Origin: Bythopirellula sp.
GTDB lineage: Bacteria; Planctomycetota; Planctomycetia; Pirellulales; Lacipirellulaceae
Reading direction: 5' to 3'
Assembly (NCBI GenBank): GCA_028285205.1
Contig: JANQQA010000279.1
Span: 1-36,396 of the forward strand
Length of the DNA stretch: 36,396 nucleotides
Position numbers and translations under genes: made by a program. Positions 23,832 to 33,454 of this stretch are shown piece by piece (within the stretch, counting starts at the first letter, position 1; each line of letters opens with the position of its first letter). The notes beneath the pieces are model-generated. The model searched no databases. It saw only the letters and a list, made by a program, of their open reading frames with translations, and was not told the origin of the DNA.

Positions 23832-24887
23832 TCAGACGGCCACCCGGGCACGAAATTCACCGATCAACTGCAGCAGTGCCTGCTGCGGATCGGCGAATTT
23901 CTGAACGCCCTCGCGCATGAGCTGATCCTCGAGCTTCTGCATGTCGACGGCGGACTCGATCTCTTCGATCACTGCGTTGGGCGGTAGCTGGTCGACTGTG
24001 CGGTTGAACGATTTCCCGCTAGCCTCGACCGCTTCGTTCGTGACCGGTGGGTTGGTCTGGATGTCGCTGCCAACGAGTGCCTCGACGTACTTCCAAGCAG
24101 GTTCGTTGGGGTCCTTAGTACCGGTGCTGGCGAAGACGATCTCCTGGAGCAGAGGTGTGGGTTGCTGGTCCCAGAACTGTTGATTGTCTCGCCACATCTG
24201 CTTGGCGTTCAGCAATCCGACCTGCCCCTGCGCCTCGGATGATAGGTGCGGAAGCTCGCTCGCAGTGTAGACGTCAACGCGGGAAATAAAGATGCTGTAG
24301 ACGCTCTTGAACTTCTCGAGCGACGCGAGTTGTTGCGCACCTCGCCAAATGGCATCACGGGCCTCGCGATATTGGCGCATGGTGAAAATCAACGTGACGT
24401 TCAAAGGGACGCCTCGCGCGGCGAGTCCCTCCAGCGAAGCCAATCCTGCTGGCGTTGCCGGCACTTTGATCATGCGATTCCGATGCCCATCCGACCACTT
24501 GGTTCCCAGTTCGAGGTACTTCTCAACGCGCTGATCGTGGGTCAGCGGATTGTCAGCCGCTTCGAGCAGTGGATCGACCTCGAAGCTGACGTAACCGTCG
24601 TCGCCACTAGTATCTTCCCATACCGATAGAAACTCCTCCTGCGCGGCTGAGACCACCTGATCGGTGAGCGCCCATGCCGCGTCGTAGTCCGAGAGGCCTT
24701 CGTCTTTTAGCAATCGCCCGAGTGCGTCGTCGTAGCGACCCGATTTGATCAGATTGCTGATGATGATCGGATTCGATGTCGCGCCGCTGGCGCCCAATGC
24801 GCGATTGCTGGTGACCAGCTCAGGGTCCACTGAGTCGAGCCATAGTTTCGTGCCAGCTTCAATGATGGATGCTAGTGGGGAAGCCAT
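23832..24887 (-). CDS. tal: Transaldolase
   Basis: A 351-residue enzyme of the non-oxidative pentose phosphate pathway, moving a dihydroxyacetone unit between sedoheptulose 7-phosphate and glyceraldehyde 3-phosphate. The Schiff-base lysine is Lys141 in RMIKVPAT. Other family words are GATSNPIII (33-41), 'NVTLIFTMRQYREARDA' and 'SVYSIFISRVDVY'. The frame is open for 55 codons further upstream, but that part is Arg/Cys/Ser-rich and not transaldolase-like, so I use the ATG at 24887, which gives the normal N-terminus 'SPLASIIEAGTKLWLDS'. Length is slightly above the E. coli TalB length of about 317. Confident. Confidence 0.95.
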   Translation of the reverse strand: MASPLASIIEAGTKLWLDSVDPELVTSNRALGASGATSNPIIISNLIKSGRYDDALGRLLKDEGLSDYDAAWALTDQVVSAAQEEFLSVWEDTSGDDGYVSFEVDPLLEAADNPLTHDQRVEKYLELGTKWSDGHRNRMIKVPATPAGLASLEGLAARGVPLNVTLIFTMRQYREARDAIWRGAQQLASLEKFKSVYSIFISRVDVYTASELPHLSSEAQGQVGLLNAKQMWRDNQQFWDQQPTPLLQEIVFASTGTKDPNEPAWKYVEALVGSDIQTNPPVTNEAVEASGKSFNRTVDQLPPNAVIEEIESAVDMQKLEDQLMREGVQKFADPQQALLQLIGEFRARVAV

Positions 24888-25230
24888 AGAAAAACCGCTG
24901 CCTTGGTCGGAGGTGGGGAGGAAGAATGCCGTTGAAATTGATTTTCCGCCAGCAGACCAACGATGACCAGTCCGTCTTGTCGAATGCGCGCATCGCTGGG
25001 CGCCGCAACTCCAGGCGATTGCGACAGCACGCCCAAGTGGGCAAATAGGCAATTATCGGCGAGTTTGCGGGCTGGGTGGCGCCTGCCGATTGTCCGGATT
25101 GGCATGATTTTTCCGATTTTGCCGGTTATTCCTGCATCCTGGATACGGCAGTGGACGATTGGACCTGTGAGCGAGATTCCGGCGCGACCTGTGCCTGACT
25201 CACGAAGATGATATTAGGGAGGCTATTGCG
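24888..25230. other. 343-base divergent intergenic region
   Basis: Non-coding between transaldolase (left) and the BBP7 gene (right); no strong repeat or hairpin. GGGAGG just before the GTG at 25231 is the ribosome-binding site of the BBP7 gene. I saw no convincing -35/-10 pair. Confidence 0.5.
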
Positions 25231-26652
25231 GTGAGAAAGCTAGAATATTCTCTGGTCTTGGGGCTGTCGCTCCTGGTATTGCATCTTGGCCATTCGTCAG
25301 CCAGCGCACAGGAACTCCTGGTGCCGCCGGCGAACGGCGCCACCAACCCGTCGGGGCTTGGGCTCCCGGGATTCGAACTCAATCCGCAAGGCTCGGGCAC
25401 ACGCGATGCGCTGCCCGAACTCGAGTTGCCTGAGCTACCCGGGACTTCCTCGGGTTCGACGATGGATTCGACAACGACGTTGGAGCCGATTCCAGCTGGG
25501 GAACTCCAGCAAGGACTCGAGCAAAACGTCGAAGGCGAGCAGTATCGCATCTTTGACTATCATCCGGCCGCGCTTGAGAGCACGGGCACCTGGTTGCGTC
25601 GTGGTTTCTGGTACTCAGAAGTGGACGCGGTCTTGATGGATCGAGTCTGGCGCCGTGACAACTTCGTTTTGGGATTCCAGGACAACGAGCTTGTAAGCAC
25701 AATTTTTGGTACCAATCCAGCCGGCAATGAGTTGGTTGTAGATGCAGGTCGATCGGGGGCGGAAGCGGCGCCGCGGCTGACGTTGGGGCGCTTCCTGTTT
25801 CGAGACGCGAAGAATCGTGATCACACTGCGGAGTTCGTTGCCTACGGCGGTGGCCAATGGTCCCAGGGCGGCCGGCTCGACGCTGTGCCAGGTGGTATTT
25901 CCAATGGCACGCTGACGGTCGGTTCGTATACCGTGCTTCAAGTCGCGACCAACATCGGATCCGCGCGATTGCCGTTAGACAACGGCAATCCTTCATTCGA
26001 CGGAGCGACCGCCATGGAGTATTCCTACGATAGTCGCATGAACAACTTCGAGCTGAACTACCATCTCAAGCAACGCATGGGAAGAGACCGCATGGAAATG
26101 GAGCCCAGCGGCCGTTGGGTGCGACGGGCGAAAAAATCGTCGTCGTTCTCAATACTGGCAGGGCTTCGCTACTTCGACCTGAACGAGGACTTCGATTGGA
26201 ACGCGTTCGGCATCGACGATGATAACGACGTCACCACGGCTCCCCAGACGGGAACTTACCTCGTCCGGACTGACAACGATCTGATCGGCGCGCAGCTGGG
26301 CGGTTCTTGGACCATCGAGCGTGCTCGCTGGAGCTTGGGGCTGAAGACTAAAAGCGGCATGTTCCTGAATCACACCAACGTGATTAATCGGTTTGAGGTG
26401 ACCGGTGGTGTGACCGAAGGCGACAATGAGATGACGATCGATAACTTGTCGTTCATCGTCGAGGGCGGCCTGCAAAGCAAAGTGCACGTGGCTCCAAATC
26501 TGTCCATTCGTTCGGGAATTGATATTATGTATGTTGGCTCCGTGGCGCTGGCTGCCGAACAATTGAACTTCGTGCCGGTCTCGACGTACATCGACGATAC
26601 GGGCTCGGCCACTTATATGGGCGGCCACATCGGCTTCGAGGCCTATTGGTAG
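25231..26652 (+). CDS. BBP7 family outer-membrane beta-barrel protein
   Basis: A 473-residue exported protein of the planctomycete BBP7 group, predicted outer-membrane barrels. It has a signal peptide (cleavage after SASAQ, about residue 29), a Pro/Gly/Ser-rich linker to about residue 110, and then the barrel part, opening 'WYSEVDAVLMDRVWRR' and continuing with alternating hydrophobic strands such as 'ARLPLDNG', 'MNNFELNYHLKQRMG' and 'FSILAGLRYFDLNEDFDW'. The chain ends 'GGHIGFEAYW', a terminal aromatic as in many outer-membrane barrels. The GTG start is set by GGGAGG 8 bases upstream. No substrate is known. It precedes a large inner-membrane transporter by 275 bases. Confidence 0.85.
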   Translation: MRKLEYSLVLGLSLLVLHLGHSSASAQELLVPPANGATNPSGLGLPGFELNPQGSGTRDALPELELPELPGTSSGSTMDSTTTLEPIPAGELQQGLEQNVEGEQYRIFDYHPAALESTGTWLRRGFWYSEVDAVLMDRVWRRDNFVLGFQDNELVSTIFGTNPAGNELVVDAGRSGAEAAPRLTLGRFLFRDAKNRDHTAEFVAYGGGQWSQGGRLDAVPGGISNGTLTVGSYTVLQVATNIGSARLPLDNGNPSFDGATAMEYSYDSRMNNFELNYHLKQRMGRDRMEMEPSGRWVRRAKKSSSFSILAGLRYFDLNEDFDWNAFGIDDDNDVTTAPQTGTYLVRTDNDLIGAQLGGSWTIERARWSLGLKTKSGMFLNHTNVINRFEVTGGVTEGDNEMTIDNLSFIVEGGLQSKVHVAPNLSIRSGIDIMYVGSVALAAEQLNFVPVSTYIDDTGSATYMGGHIGFEAYW

Positions 26653-26927
26653 GCTCTTCCCAAGTGTCGTAAAGTCCGGCTAGCGTTAGTCTTCCGATTA
26701 GGCAAGAACGAACACACCGGTTCAGCCGATCTAGCTAACAAAGGCGACCCAGACTCAGGTTTTGCAGCGGAGCTAGCAGATTGCTCAGCCCTGCCGACGT
26801 AGACTCAAGCGGCGATCCACGCTAGCCTAGAATGCTGTCAAAGCCATGATTTGGCCTCTAGACGAGGTCCTCTGAAAGCGAACCTTGTGAGCCATCCGAT
26901 CCTTCCCTAGCCGACGCTGGGTCTCTC

Positions 26928-29900
26928 TTGTCTGTCTCAGCCAACAACTCGATTAAGCAGCCTTCGTTTCTGGCACGCACGACCTGGGGGCAGCCCAACT
27001 ACTTTCTGCTAGCCATGCTGGCGGCATTTCTGCTGGCGTTTATGCCGCGCGGCGCGCGAAAAGCAGTCGAGGGCAACACCAACAAAGCGGAAGACTGGCT
27101 GCCGCCCGGCTATGCCGAGTCGGTCGACTTGCGCTGGTTTCGAGACTACTTTGTCGGCGAACAGTTTGCGCTGGTCAGCTGGGATGACTGTACACTCGGC
27201 GAAACCGAGAAGCTCGAAAAACTCTCCCGCAGCCTGATCCCATCCCGCGCGGCCCTTGCCAAAGCGAAACCCGACTCGGATCTCGCGCAGCGCGCTGAGT
27301 GGTACAAGAAGGTCATCACCGGCCCGCAGGTGCTCGACCAACTCATGGAGACGAGCCAACTCTCGTACGCCGAAGCGATCCAGCGCGTCGAGGGTGCATT
27401 GGTCGGTCCACGCAAGGTCGACGCCGATGGCGAGAAGCTCGGCAACGAGTCGCGCACCACGTGCCTGATTGTCTACCTGACCGAGGCGGCCACGAGCAAC
27501 AACCGCATCATGCGGCAATCGATCGAGAAGATCTCTGAGATCGCAACTGCCGAATGCGGCATCGCGGCCGAAACGATCCACATGGGCGGCCCGCCGGTGG
27601 ACAATATCACCATCGATATTGAAGGTGAGCGGACGCTCATCCGGTTGGCGGGGCTCTCGGGAATCGTCGGATTGGCGTTGTCGTATTGGTGTTTTCGCAG
27701 TGTCAGACTCACGGGCATTGTGTTTGCCGTGGGCGTGCTGAGCGCGGGCATGAGCCTCGCAATCGTATTCTACTTCGGTATTGCGGAAGTCATCCTCTTG
27801 GGGATGCAGAAGCCACGACTGGGAACGGTGGATGCGATTCTGATGTCGATGCCGGCGGTGGTTTATGTGTTAGGCCTTTCTGGCGCGATTCACATCGTCA
27901 ACTACTATCGCGATGCGCGTCGCGACACGGGACTGCACGGCGCGGCCGAAACCGCCGTGAAGCTCGGTTGGGGCCCGTGCACCTTGGCGGCGTTCACGAC
28001 GGCCGTCGGGCTTGGTTCGCTTTACACTAGCGACATCCTGCCGATCAAGAAATTCGGCATGTTCACAGCCGGGGCCGTACTGCTGACCGTGGTGGTGTTG
28101 TTTACGATCCTGCCGATCTTCTTGCATCGTTTCCCCGTGAGCGATGATTTAGTCAAACGTCAGTCTGGCGGGCATGGCGGACGCAACGAAAGCCATTTGC
28201 CTGCCTGGGCAAAGCAGCTGTTCGGCTTCGTGATCGGTCGTCACGCGATCACGTTTGCGGCGTGGCTAGTCGTGATGGGTGTGCTGGCGGTCGGATTCAC
28301 CAAAATCGAGACTTCGGTCAGCCTGCTGAAACTACTGGACCCAGAAACCGACCTGATACACGACTATGCTTGGCTTGAAACCAATTTGGGCAACCTCGTG
28401 CCGATGGAAATCGTACTGACGATTCCCAGCGAACATACCCGCAACGCCGACGAACGTGCTGAGGCCGACGGTACTCCTTACCGGATGACCATGCTGGAAC
28501 GGCTCAATCTGATTCGCGAAATCCAGCAACGGATGGAAGAATTGCCCGAGATCAGCCGGGTGATGTCGGTGGCCACCTACACGCCTGAAGAGACCAACAC
28601 AGGCTCGGCCAGCGCCGACCAAGCGGGTGACTTCGGCGTGAGCCAAGGCTTGGAAGAAACGCTTGCCGAACTTGAGGAAACCGGGTTCTTTCGTTTCGAA
28701 GATTTGCCAGCGGGCGAGAAGAACTCAGCTGGTCGTGAACTGTGGCGAATTAGCGCACGTGTCGCGGCGCTGGGCGAAGACTCCGAAGGCGTTGACTACG
28801 GCGACTTCGTCTATGAGTTGAAAAAAGTCGTCGATCCCATTCTGGTCGCCTACCAGCAGCGCGACATGATCGTCAAGCAGTTGCAAGCGCAGGGCAAGGA
28901 GTTGTACGGCTCGAAGGTATGCATCTTGTTCCGCACCCGCGACGATGACACCGAACCCAAGGCCAGCACCCAAGAAGCCGTGTTGTCCAACTTGCTTAGA
29001 CGGAGCGGCGTGGAACTGGTGAAGCGCCAGGTCAATGTGAATGGCAAACTGCGCACCGTGCGAATTCTGCCAAAATACAACTTGGCCCAACTCGACAAAC
29101 GCGAGGACGACGGCGAATACCTCGACCGCGTGATCAGTCTACTCAGCAAGCAGGACGCGCTGATTCTGGTTTCAGCGAGTAGCGATCCTCGTGCGCAGGA
29201 CTTGGCAAAGCACCTGCCCGTGATCGACGTGACCGACGTTCCGATGTACGAAACCTCGGCCGCCGTGCCGCTGGCAACCGACAGCGGACCGAGGCCGATT
29301 CGAGCCGTCTACACCGGCATGATTCCACTGGTTTACAAAACCCAGCGGCAACTGCTTGTAAGTCTTAACGAGAGCATCATGTACGCTACGGTATTGATCG
29401 CCGTGGTGATGATGTTTGTGTTGCGAAGTCCGATGGCGGGTTTGATTTCGATGATTCCCAACGTCTTTCCGATCGTCATGATTTTCGGCGCGCTTGGTTG
29501 GCTGGGAATCAAAGTCGACATTGGCATCATGATGACCGCCAGTGTCGCCCTCGGCGTAGCGGTCGACGATACGGTCCACTTCCTGACGTGGTTCCGTCGG
29601 GGCGTGACGCAAGGGCTCGATCGCGTGCAGTCGGTGATGCTGGCCTACGATCGCTGCGCTACAGCGATGTTGCAAACCACCGTCATCGGCGGCTTGGGCC
29701 TGGCCGTTTTCGCCACCAGCACATTCACGCCCACCCAGCAGTTTGGTTACCTCATGATCTCGATGCTCGGCGCTGCTTTGGTCGGCGACCTGTTGCTGCT
29801 GCCAGCGATTCTTGCTGGACCGTTGGGGAGTTTCTTCGGCGGAAAGGCGCCCGCCGCGGACGCCATCAACGATTGGGGCACCGCTCCCGCTGTCGAATCG

Positions 29901-30107
29901 ACTCCCACCGCTGTTCCGGTCTCCAGCACCGCGGAGGACGGGCCATCATCGACGGAGAGCGAGCCAACTCGCGAAGCGGAACCGATGCAACCCGCGCTTG
30001 CTGACGACAGCGAGAGAGCGTTGCTCGAAGGCCCTCACGCCGCACTGCACGCCAAACTCCGCAGCCTGCGACGGGGCGAGTCGCAGCAAGATTCGGTTTC
30101 TTCTTAA
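26928..30107 (+). CDS. RND/MMPL superfamily transporter
   Basis: A 1059-residue inner-membrane transporter of the RND superfamily in the MMPL-like branch. There is one N-terminal helix (about 25-41), a large outer loop of about 200 residues, a bundle of five helices (about 240-405), a sixth near 440-465, a second large loop (about 470-805) and the second bundle (about 810-970). The usual pattern GVAVDDTVHFL is present in the second bundle; the paired aspartates there are the proton-relay residues in RND pumps. The last 85 residues are acidic and cytoplasmic. No ATG or GTG lies at the N-terminus; the TTG at 26928 is the only reasonable start. Substrate is unknown (lipids or hopanoids are possible). 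Confidence 0.87.
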   Translation: MSVSANNSIKQPSFLARTTWGQPNYFLLAMLAAFLLAFMPRGARKAVEGNTNKAEDWLPPGYAESVDLRWFRDYFVGEQFALVSWDDCTLGETEKLEKLSRSLIPSRAALAKAKPDSDLAQRAEWYKKVITGPQVLDQLMETSQLSYAEAIQRVEGALVGPRKVDADGEKLGNESRTTCLIVYLTEAATSNNRIMRQSIEKISEIATAECGIAAETIHMGGPPVDNITIDIEGERTLIRLAGLSGIVGLALSYWCFRSVRLTGIVFAVGVLSAGMSLAIVFYFGIAEVILLGMQKPRLGTVDAILMSMPAVVYVLGLSGAIHIVNYYRDARRDTGLHGAAETAVKLGWGPCTLAAFTTAVGLGSLYTSDILPIKKFGMFTAGAVLLTVVVLFTILPIFLHRFPVSDDLVKRQSGGHGGRNESHLPAWAKQLFGFVIGRHAITFAAWLVVMGVLAVGFTKIETSVSLLKLLDPETDLIHDYAWLETNLGNLVPMEIVLTIPSEHTRNADERAEADGTPYRMTMLERLNLIREIQQRMEELPEISRVMSVATYTPEETNTGSASADQAGDFGVSQGLEETLAELEETGFFRFEDLPAGEKNSAGRELWRISARVAALGEDSEGVDYGDFVYELKKVVDPILVAYQQRDMIVKQLQAQGKELYGSKVCILFRTRDDDTEPKASTQEAVLSNLLRRSGVELVKRQVNVNGKLRTVRILPKYNLAQLDKREDDGEYLDRVISLLSKQDALILVSASSDPRAQDLAKHLPVIDVTDVPMYETSAAVPLATDSGPRPIRAVYTGMIPLVYKTQRQLLVSLNESIMYATVLIAVVMMFVLRSPMAGLISMIPNVFPIVMIFGALGWLGIKVDIGIMMTASVALGVAVDDTVHFLTWFRRGVTQGLDRVQSVMLAYDRCATAMLQTTVIGGLGLAVFATSTFTPTQQFGYLMISMLGAALVGDLLLLPAILAGPLGSFFGGKAPAADAINDWGTAPAVESTPTAVPVSSTAEDGPSSTESEPTREAEPMQPALADDSERALLEGPHAALHAKLRSLRRGESQQDSVSS

Positions 30108-30173
30108 ACGCTAGTTGAATCCGCTGCGGTGGGCCTCTATCGCTTTATTGCTCGTGTGAGGCATAATAGGGCG

Positions 30174-31535
30174 ATGCCGCACCGCAATCTGCTACTTCTC
30201 TGGGCGACCATCGTCATTTCGTATTGCTGCTATGTGCGTGCTGAGCAAAACCCCTACGCGCGTTACGTGGCCGCGGGATACTCCTTCATCGATCGCCTGG
30301 CCCTGCAGGAACCGGCAGACCAGACGCTGTTTGAAGGCGCGATGCGTGGCATGATCGATGTGCTGCGCAGATCGGGCGACGAGCATTCGGCTTTCGTCAA
30401 CGCGAAGCAGCAGGATGAGTTTCGCGAAGGCCTGACGCAACAGTTCGGCGGTGTCGGCGTCCGCATTCGTTTGTTGGGCAACCCCAAGCGACCCACCGTG
30501 ATCGGCCCGCCCACGCTAAACTCGCCGGCGGCAGCGGCTGACGTTCACTCTGGAGATCGGATCGAGGCAATCGATGCCAAGGATACCGAAGGGATGCCGA
30601 TGCAAGAGGTGCTGCGTCTCATGCGCGGTCCGGTGGGCGAAACCGTGGAACTTAAGCTTCGTCATCTGGAGGCAGACACCGCCCGCGAGGTTGAACTGAG
30701 TCGTGCGATGATCACGATGGATTCGATTTTGGGAGATGTACGACGGGAAAACGACACTTGGCAGTTCCGCTTGCCAGACGACTCACGTTTGGCTTATCTA
30801 CGTCTTTCAACATTCGGTGACATGACCTTCATCGAGCTTTCCACGATCTTGGCCGCGCTCACCTCCGGGAACGGTGAGGATCCGATCGAAGGACTGATTC
30901 TCGATCTGCGCGACAACGCCGGTGGCGCGCTTGATGCGGCCGTCGACATCAGCGATTTGTTCTTGCGACCGGGACTGACCATCGTCACGACGCGCGGACG
31001 CGAAGAGAAGATCCGCGATCGCTTTGTCTCGACCGGCGACGGCGGTTACACCGACTTGCCACTGGCAATTCTCATTAATCAAAACAGCGCCAGCGCCAGC
31101 GAAATCGTCGCCGCATGCCTGCAGGACTACGGTCGAGCCGTTGTCGTCGGGCAGCGTTCCTATGGCAAAGGGACCGTCCAACGACTCATGCCGATCGAGT
31201 CTGGCCGTAGTCTGTTGAAGTTGACCTCGGCCACCTATTGGCGCCCAAGCGAAAAGAACATCCATCGCATGCCAGGCGATGGCAAAGAAGCCACCTGGGG
31301 AGTGCAACCGAATCCAGACCTCGATATTGTACTAGACGAGGAAGAATACTTGCACTGGCGGCAGTATCGCAGCCGACGTGATGTATTCGGCAAAGATCCC
31401 AGCGGACCATTGGTGGAACTCCTCGAACAGGAGGATGGCAAATTGCCCGCCGGCTTTACCGACCGATGTCTTCAGCGCGCGGTCGAATACCTGCAGTTGC
31501 AACTGACTGAAGTCGCAGAGAATTTTTCTCTGTGA
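30174..31535 (+). CDS. S41 family peptidase (C-terminal processing protease)
   Basis: A 453-residue exported serine protease. It has a signal peptide (about residues 1-23, ending VRAEQ), an N-terminal helical part, a PDZ domain (about 85-165, 'FGGVGVRI...SPAAAADVHSGDRI' in pieces) and the catalytic domain (about 190-360). The catalytic Ser307 is in NQNSASASE and Lys332 in QRSYGKGTV, 25 residues apart as in the well-studied CtpA/Prc enzymes. A GTG at 30129 is in frame, but the ATG at 30174 begins the signal peptide. It follows the transporter gene by 66 bases and is probably co-transcribed. It would act in the periplasm on C-termini of other proteins. Confidence 0.9.
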   Translation: MPHRNLLLLWATIVISYCCYVRAEQNPYARYVAAGYSFIDRLALQEPADQTLFEGAMRGMIDVLRRSGDEHSAFVNAKQQDEFREGLTQQFGGVGVRIRLLGNPKRPTVIGPPTLNSPAAAADVHSGDRIEAIDAKDTEGMPMQEVLRLMRGPVGETVELKLRHLEADTAREVELSRAMITMDSILGDVRRENDTWQFRLPDDSRLAYLRLSTFGDMTFIELSTILAALTSGNGEDPIEGLILDLRDNAGGALDAAVDISDLFLRPGLTIVTTRGREEKIRDRFVSTGDGGYTDLPLAILINQNSASASEIVAACLQDYGRAVVVGQRSYGKGTVQRLMPIESGRSLLKLTSATYWRPSEKNIHRMPGDGKEATWGVQPNPDLDIVLDEEEYLHWRQYRSRRDVFGKDPSGPLVELLEQEDGKLPAGFTDRCLQRAVEYLQLQLTEVAENFSL

Positions 31536-31630
31536 CGCTCGCGCCTGCCGATTGAGATCCTACTGCCGACAAGTTGCGTGCAAAGTGTCGCGCTGTCGTT
31601 CGCTGGATTTACTGCCGCTGAGCACAACAC

Positions 31631-32272
31631 CTACTGAGCCGCCGCTGTCCAATTGCGTTCACGCAGATGCACCTTCGCGACGCCATGCATGTAGTTGTTT
31701 TTCAGTTGTGCGGACGCGGACTGTTCCATGTGTTTTCGCGCCAGGTCCGGCTGCTTCGACACTTCGTAGTAAAGCCCCAGATAGAGATGCGCGTACATCA
31801 GGGCGCGCGCGCTGCTGTCCTTTTCTGCCGCAGCTAGCACCGCGTCTGGCGAACCGCGACCTGCATATAACTCGTACACCTCGGCCATTGGTACGCGCGT
31901 GTCGCGACGTGTGTCGATTTCTAGGAGTCGATTCCTGGCCTCCATGACGTCCTTGCGGCGCGCGACACACAGAAAATGCCAGGCCGCGTTCTCGACGTCG
32001 TTTCGATTGACCGCCTGGTGCGCCTCGAACAGCTTCCGGCCTTGCTCGAACGCATCAGCGTAGTAGTAGCAAATCCCAAGCTGCCACAGATGGGGCTTCG
32101 CCCGTGGCTCCAGTTCGATCGCCCGTTCGAAGGACTTGACCGCCGTTTCGACCTCGCCAGCGAGAAACTCGGTTTCGCCTCGCGAAACGTAGTCTGCGGG
32201 CGACCGCGTTGTCTGGCCGGCAACCTGTGTGAAGACGGCGGCGGCAACGAAGTAAGCCAAGTTCAAGGGCAT
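31631..32272 (-). CDS. Exported TPR protein (NlpI-like)
   Basis: A 213-residue protein with a signal peptide (MPLNLAYFVAAAVFTQVAGQ) and then TPR-type helical pairs: 'DYVSRGETEFLAGEVETAVK', 'SFERAIELEPRAKPHLWQLG' and, near the end, 'LMYAHLYLGLYYEVSKQPDL'. The layout resembles NlpI, a periplasmic TPR adaptor that brings the Prc protease to its targets. That is suggestive because an S41/Prc-like protease is encoded directly beyond it, but the pairing is inference. No lipobox Cys is present, unlike E. coli NlpI. The frame is open 76 codons further upstream; the ATG at 32272 begins the signal peptide and has AAGGTGAG before it. It is convergent with the protease gene and divergent from the ROK kinase. 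Confidence 0.8.
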   Translation of the reverse strand: MPLNLAYFVAAAVFTQVAGQTTRSPADYVSRGETEFLAGEVETAVKSFERAIELEPRAKPHLWQLGICYYYADAFEQGRKLFEAHQAVNRNDVENAAWHFLCVARRKDVMEARNRLLEIDTRRDTRVPMAEVYELYAGRGSPDAVLAAAEKDSSARALMYAHLYLGLYYEVSKQPDLARKHMEQSASAQLKNNYMHGVAKVHLRERNWTAAAQ

Positions 32273-32414
32273 CGCGTTTCTCACCTTCGTTGAGGACGAT
32301 TTCTGCTGAGCTAGATCGAATTGCGGACGCCACCGGGGAAATCTATACTGGTTGGTTTGCTGGTCGAAGATTTCCGCTGACCGTACGCCGCCATTCCACG
32401 AAGTATATCCGCAA

Positions 32415-33446
32415 ATGCCCGAACGTGCCGACCTTGTTTCCGTCGACGATGCTGCCAAGCCCCTGTTCTTTGGCGTGGACGTGGGCGGTACCAACATCAA
32501 GCTCGGACTGGTCGACGACCAGGGACGGACGGTCGGTTACCACTCGATCCCCACCGACGTCGAGAAGGGCCCCGACGCTGCCGTGGAGCGGATCGCCGAG
32601 GGCGTCGACCACGTCGTCCGACAGGCGGAAGCCGAGCCTGGCGATCTCGCGCGAATCGGTGTGGCTACGCCAACGGCGGACATAAAAACTGGTCACATCA
32701 CGACGCCAGGCAATTTGCCGGGCTGGTGGCATTTTCCGATTCGCGATCGAATCAGCGAACTTTGCGGCAAACCTGTGCGTTACTCCAACGACGCGAATGC
32801 GGCGGCGTTTGGCGAATACTGGAGCGGCGCGGCGGCCGAGTACCACAGCATGGTCATGCTCACTCTGGGAACCGGCGTAGGCGGTGGCATCATCGTCGGT
32901 GACCAACTGATCGAAGGCGCCAACAGCCTGGGCGGCGAGTGCGGCCATATCCTCCTCGATCCCAGCGACGACGCGCGAGTCGATTCGTTCGGGAAAGTCG
33001 GGTCACTGGAAGCCTACTGCGGTGCGTACTCGATTGTCGGACGAGCCAACGATGCCGTCGATGCCGGCGAACCGAGTAGCCTCGCTTCGATCCGAGAGGC
33101 TGGACGCGAGATTACGCCACTGGACATCGCCAAAGCAACCGAATCGGGCGACAAGCTAGCGCGCAAGGTCTTCGCCGATACAGCGCACTACCTCGGTCTC
33201 GCGATTGTGACGTTCGTCCACACGATCGACCCCGAAGCACTGGTGATTGGTGGCGGGGTCGATTTCGGCGGCCCCGGGCATCCACTGGGCGAGGAGTTCC
33301 TGCAACTCATCCGCGACGCTGCACGGCCCCGATTATTGGCGGAATTGCGCGACAACTTGCTGATCACGTTCGCCGAGCTCGGCGGCGACGCAGGTTACAT
33401 TGGTGCCGCGGGACTGGCGCGTTTGGAGCATCACAAGGACCAATAG
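32415..33446 (+). CDS. ROK family sugar kinase lacking the zinc cysteines
   Basis: A 343-residue kinase of the ROK family, probably a glucokinase. The phosphate-binding motif DVGGTN is at 22-27, the catalytic Asp126 is in YSNDANAAA, and the second glycine motif TLGTGVGGG is at 150-158. His178 in ECGHI is conserved. The zinc element normally reads CxCGxxGCLE; here the segment 191-199 is SFGKVGSLE, so all three cysteines are replaced. Active ROK enzymes without the zinc site are known, so activity is likely but structural zinc is not. An upstream frame opens at 32352; the ATG at 32415 gives the normal N-terminus. It is 8 bases before a small hypothetical gene and divergent from an exported TPR protein. 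Confidence 0.9.
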   Translation: MPERADLVSVDDAAKPLFFGVDVGGTNIKLGLVDDQGRTVGYHSIPTDVEKGPDAAVERIAEGVDHVVRQAEAEPGDLARIGVATPTADIKTGHITTPGNLPGWWHFPIRDRISELCGKPVRYSNDANAAAFGEYWSGAAAEYHSMVMLTLGTGVGGGIIVGDQLIEGANSLGGECGHILLDPSDDARVDSFGKVGSLEAYCGAYSIVGRANDAVDAGEPSSLASIREAGREITPLDIAKATESGDKLARKVFADTAHYLGLAIVTFVHTIDPEALVIGGGVDFGGPGHPLGEEFLQLIRDAARPRLLAELRDNLLITFAELGGDAGYIGAAGLARLEHHKDQ

Positions 33447-33454
33447 CAAATGTC

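Noticed and set aside
24888..25052. N-terminal extension of transaldolase
   Set aside because: The 55 extra codons are Arg/Ser/Cys-rich and unlike transaldolase; the ATG at 24887 gives the normal start.
25100..25116. Sigma-54 promoter (TGGCATG...TTCC)
   Set aside because: The essential GC doublet of the -12 element is missing.
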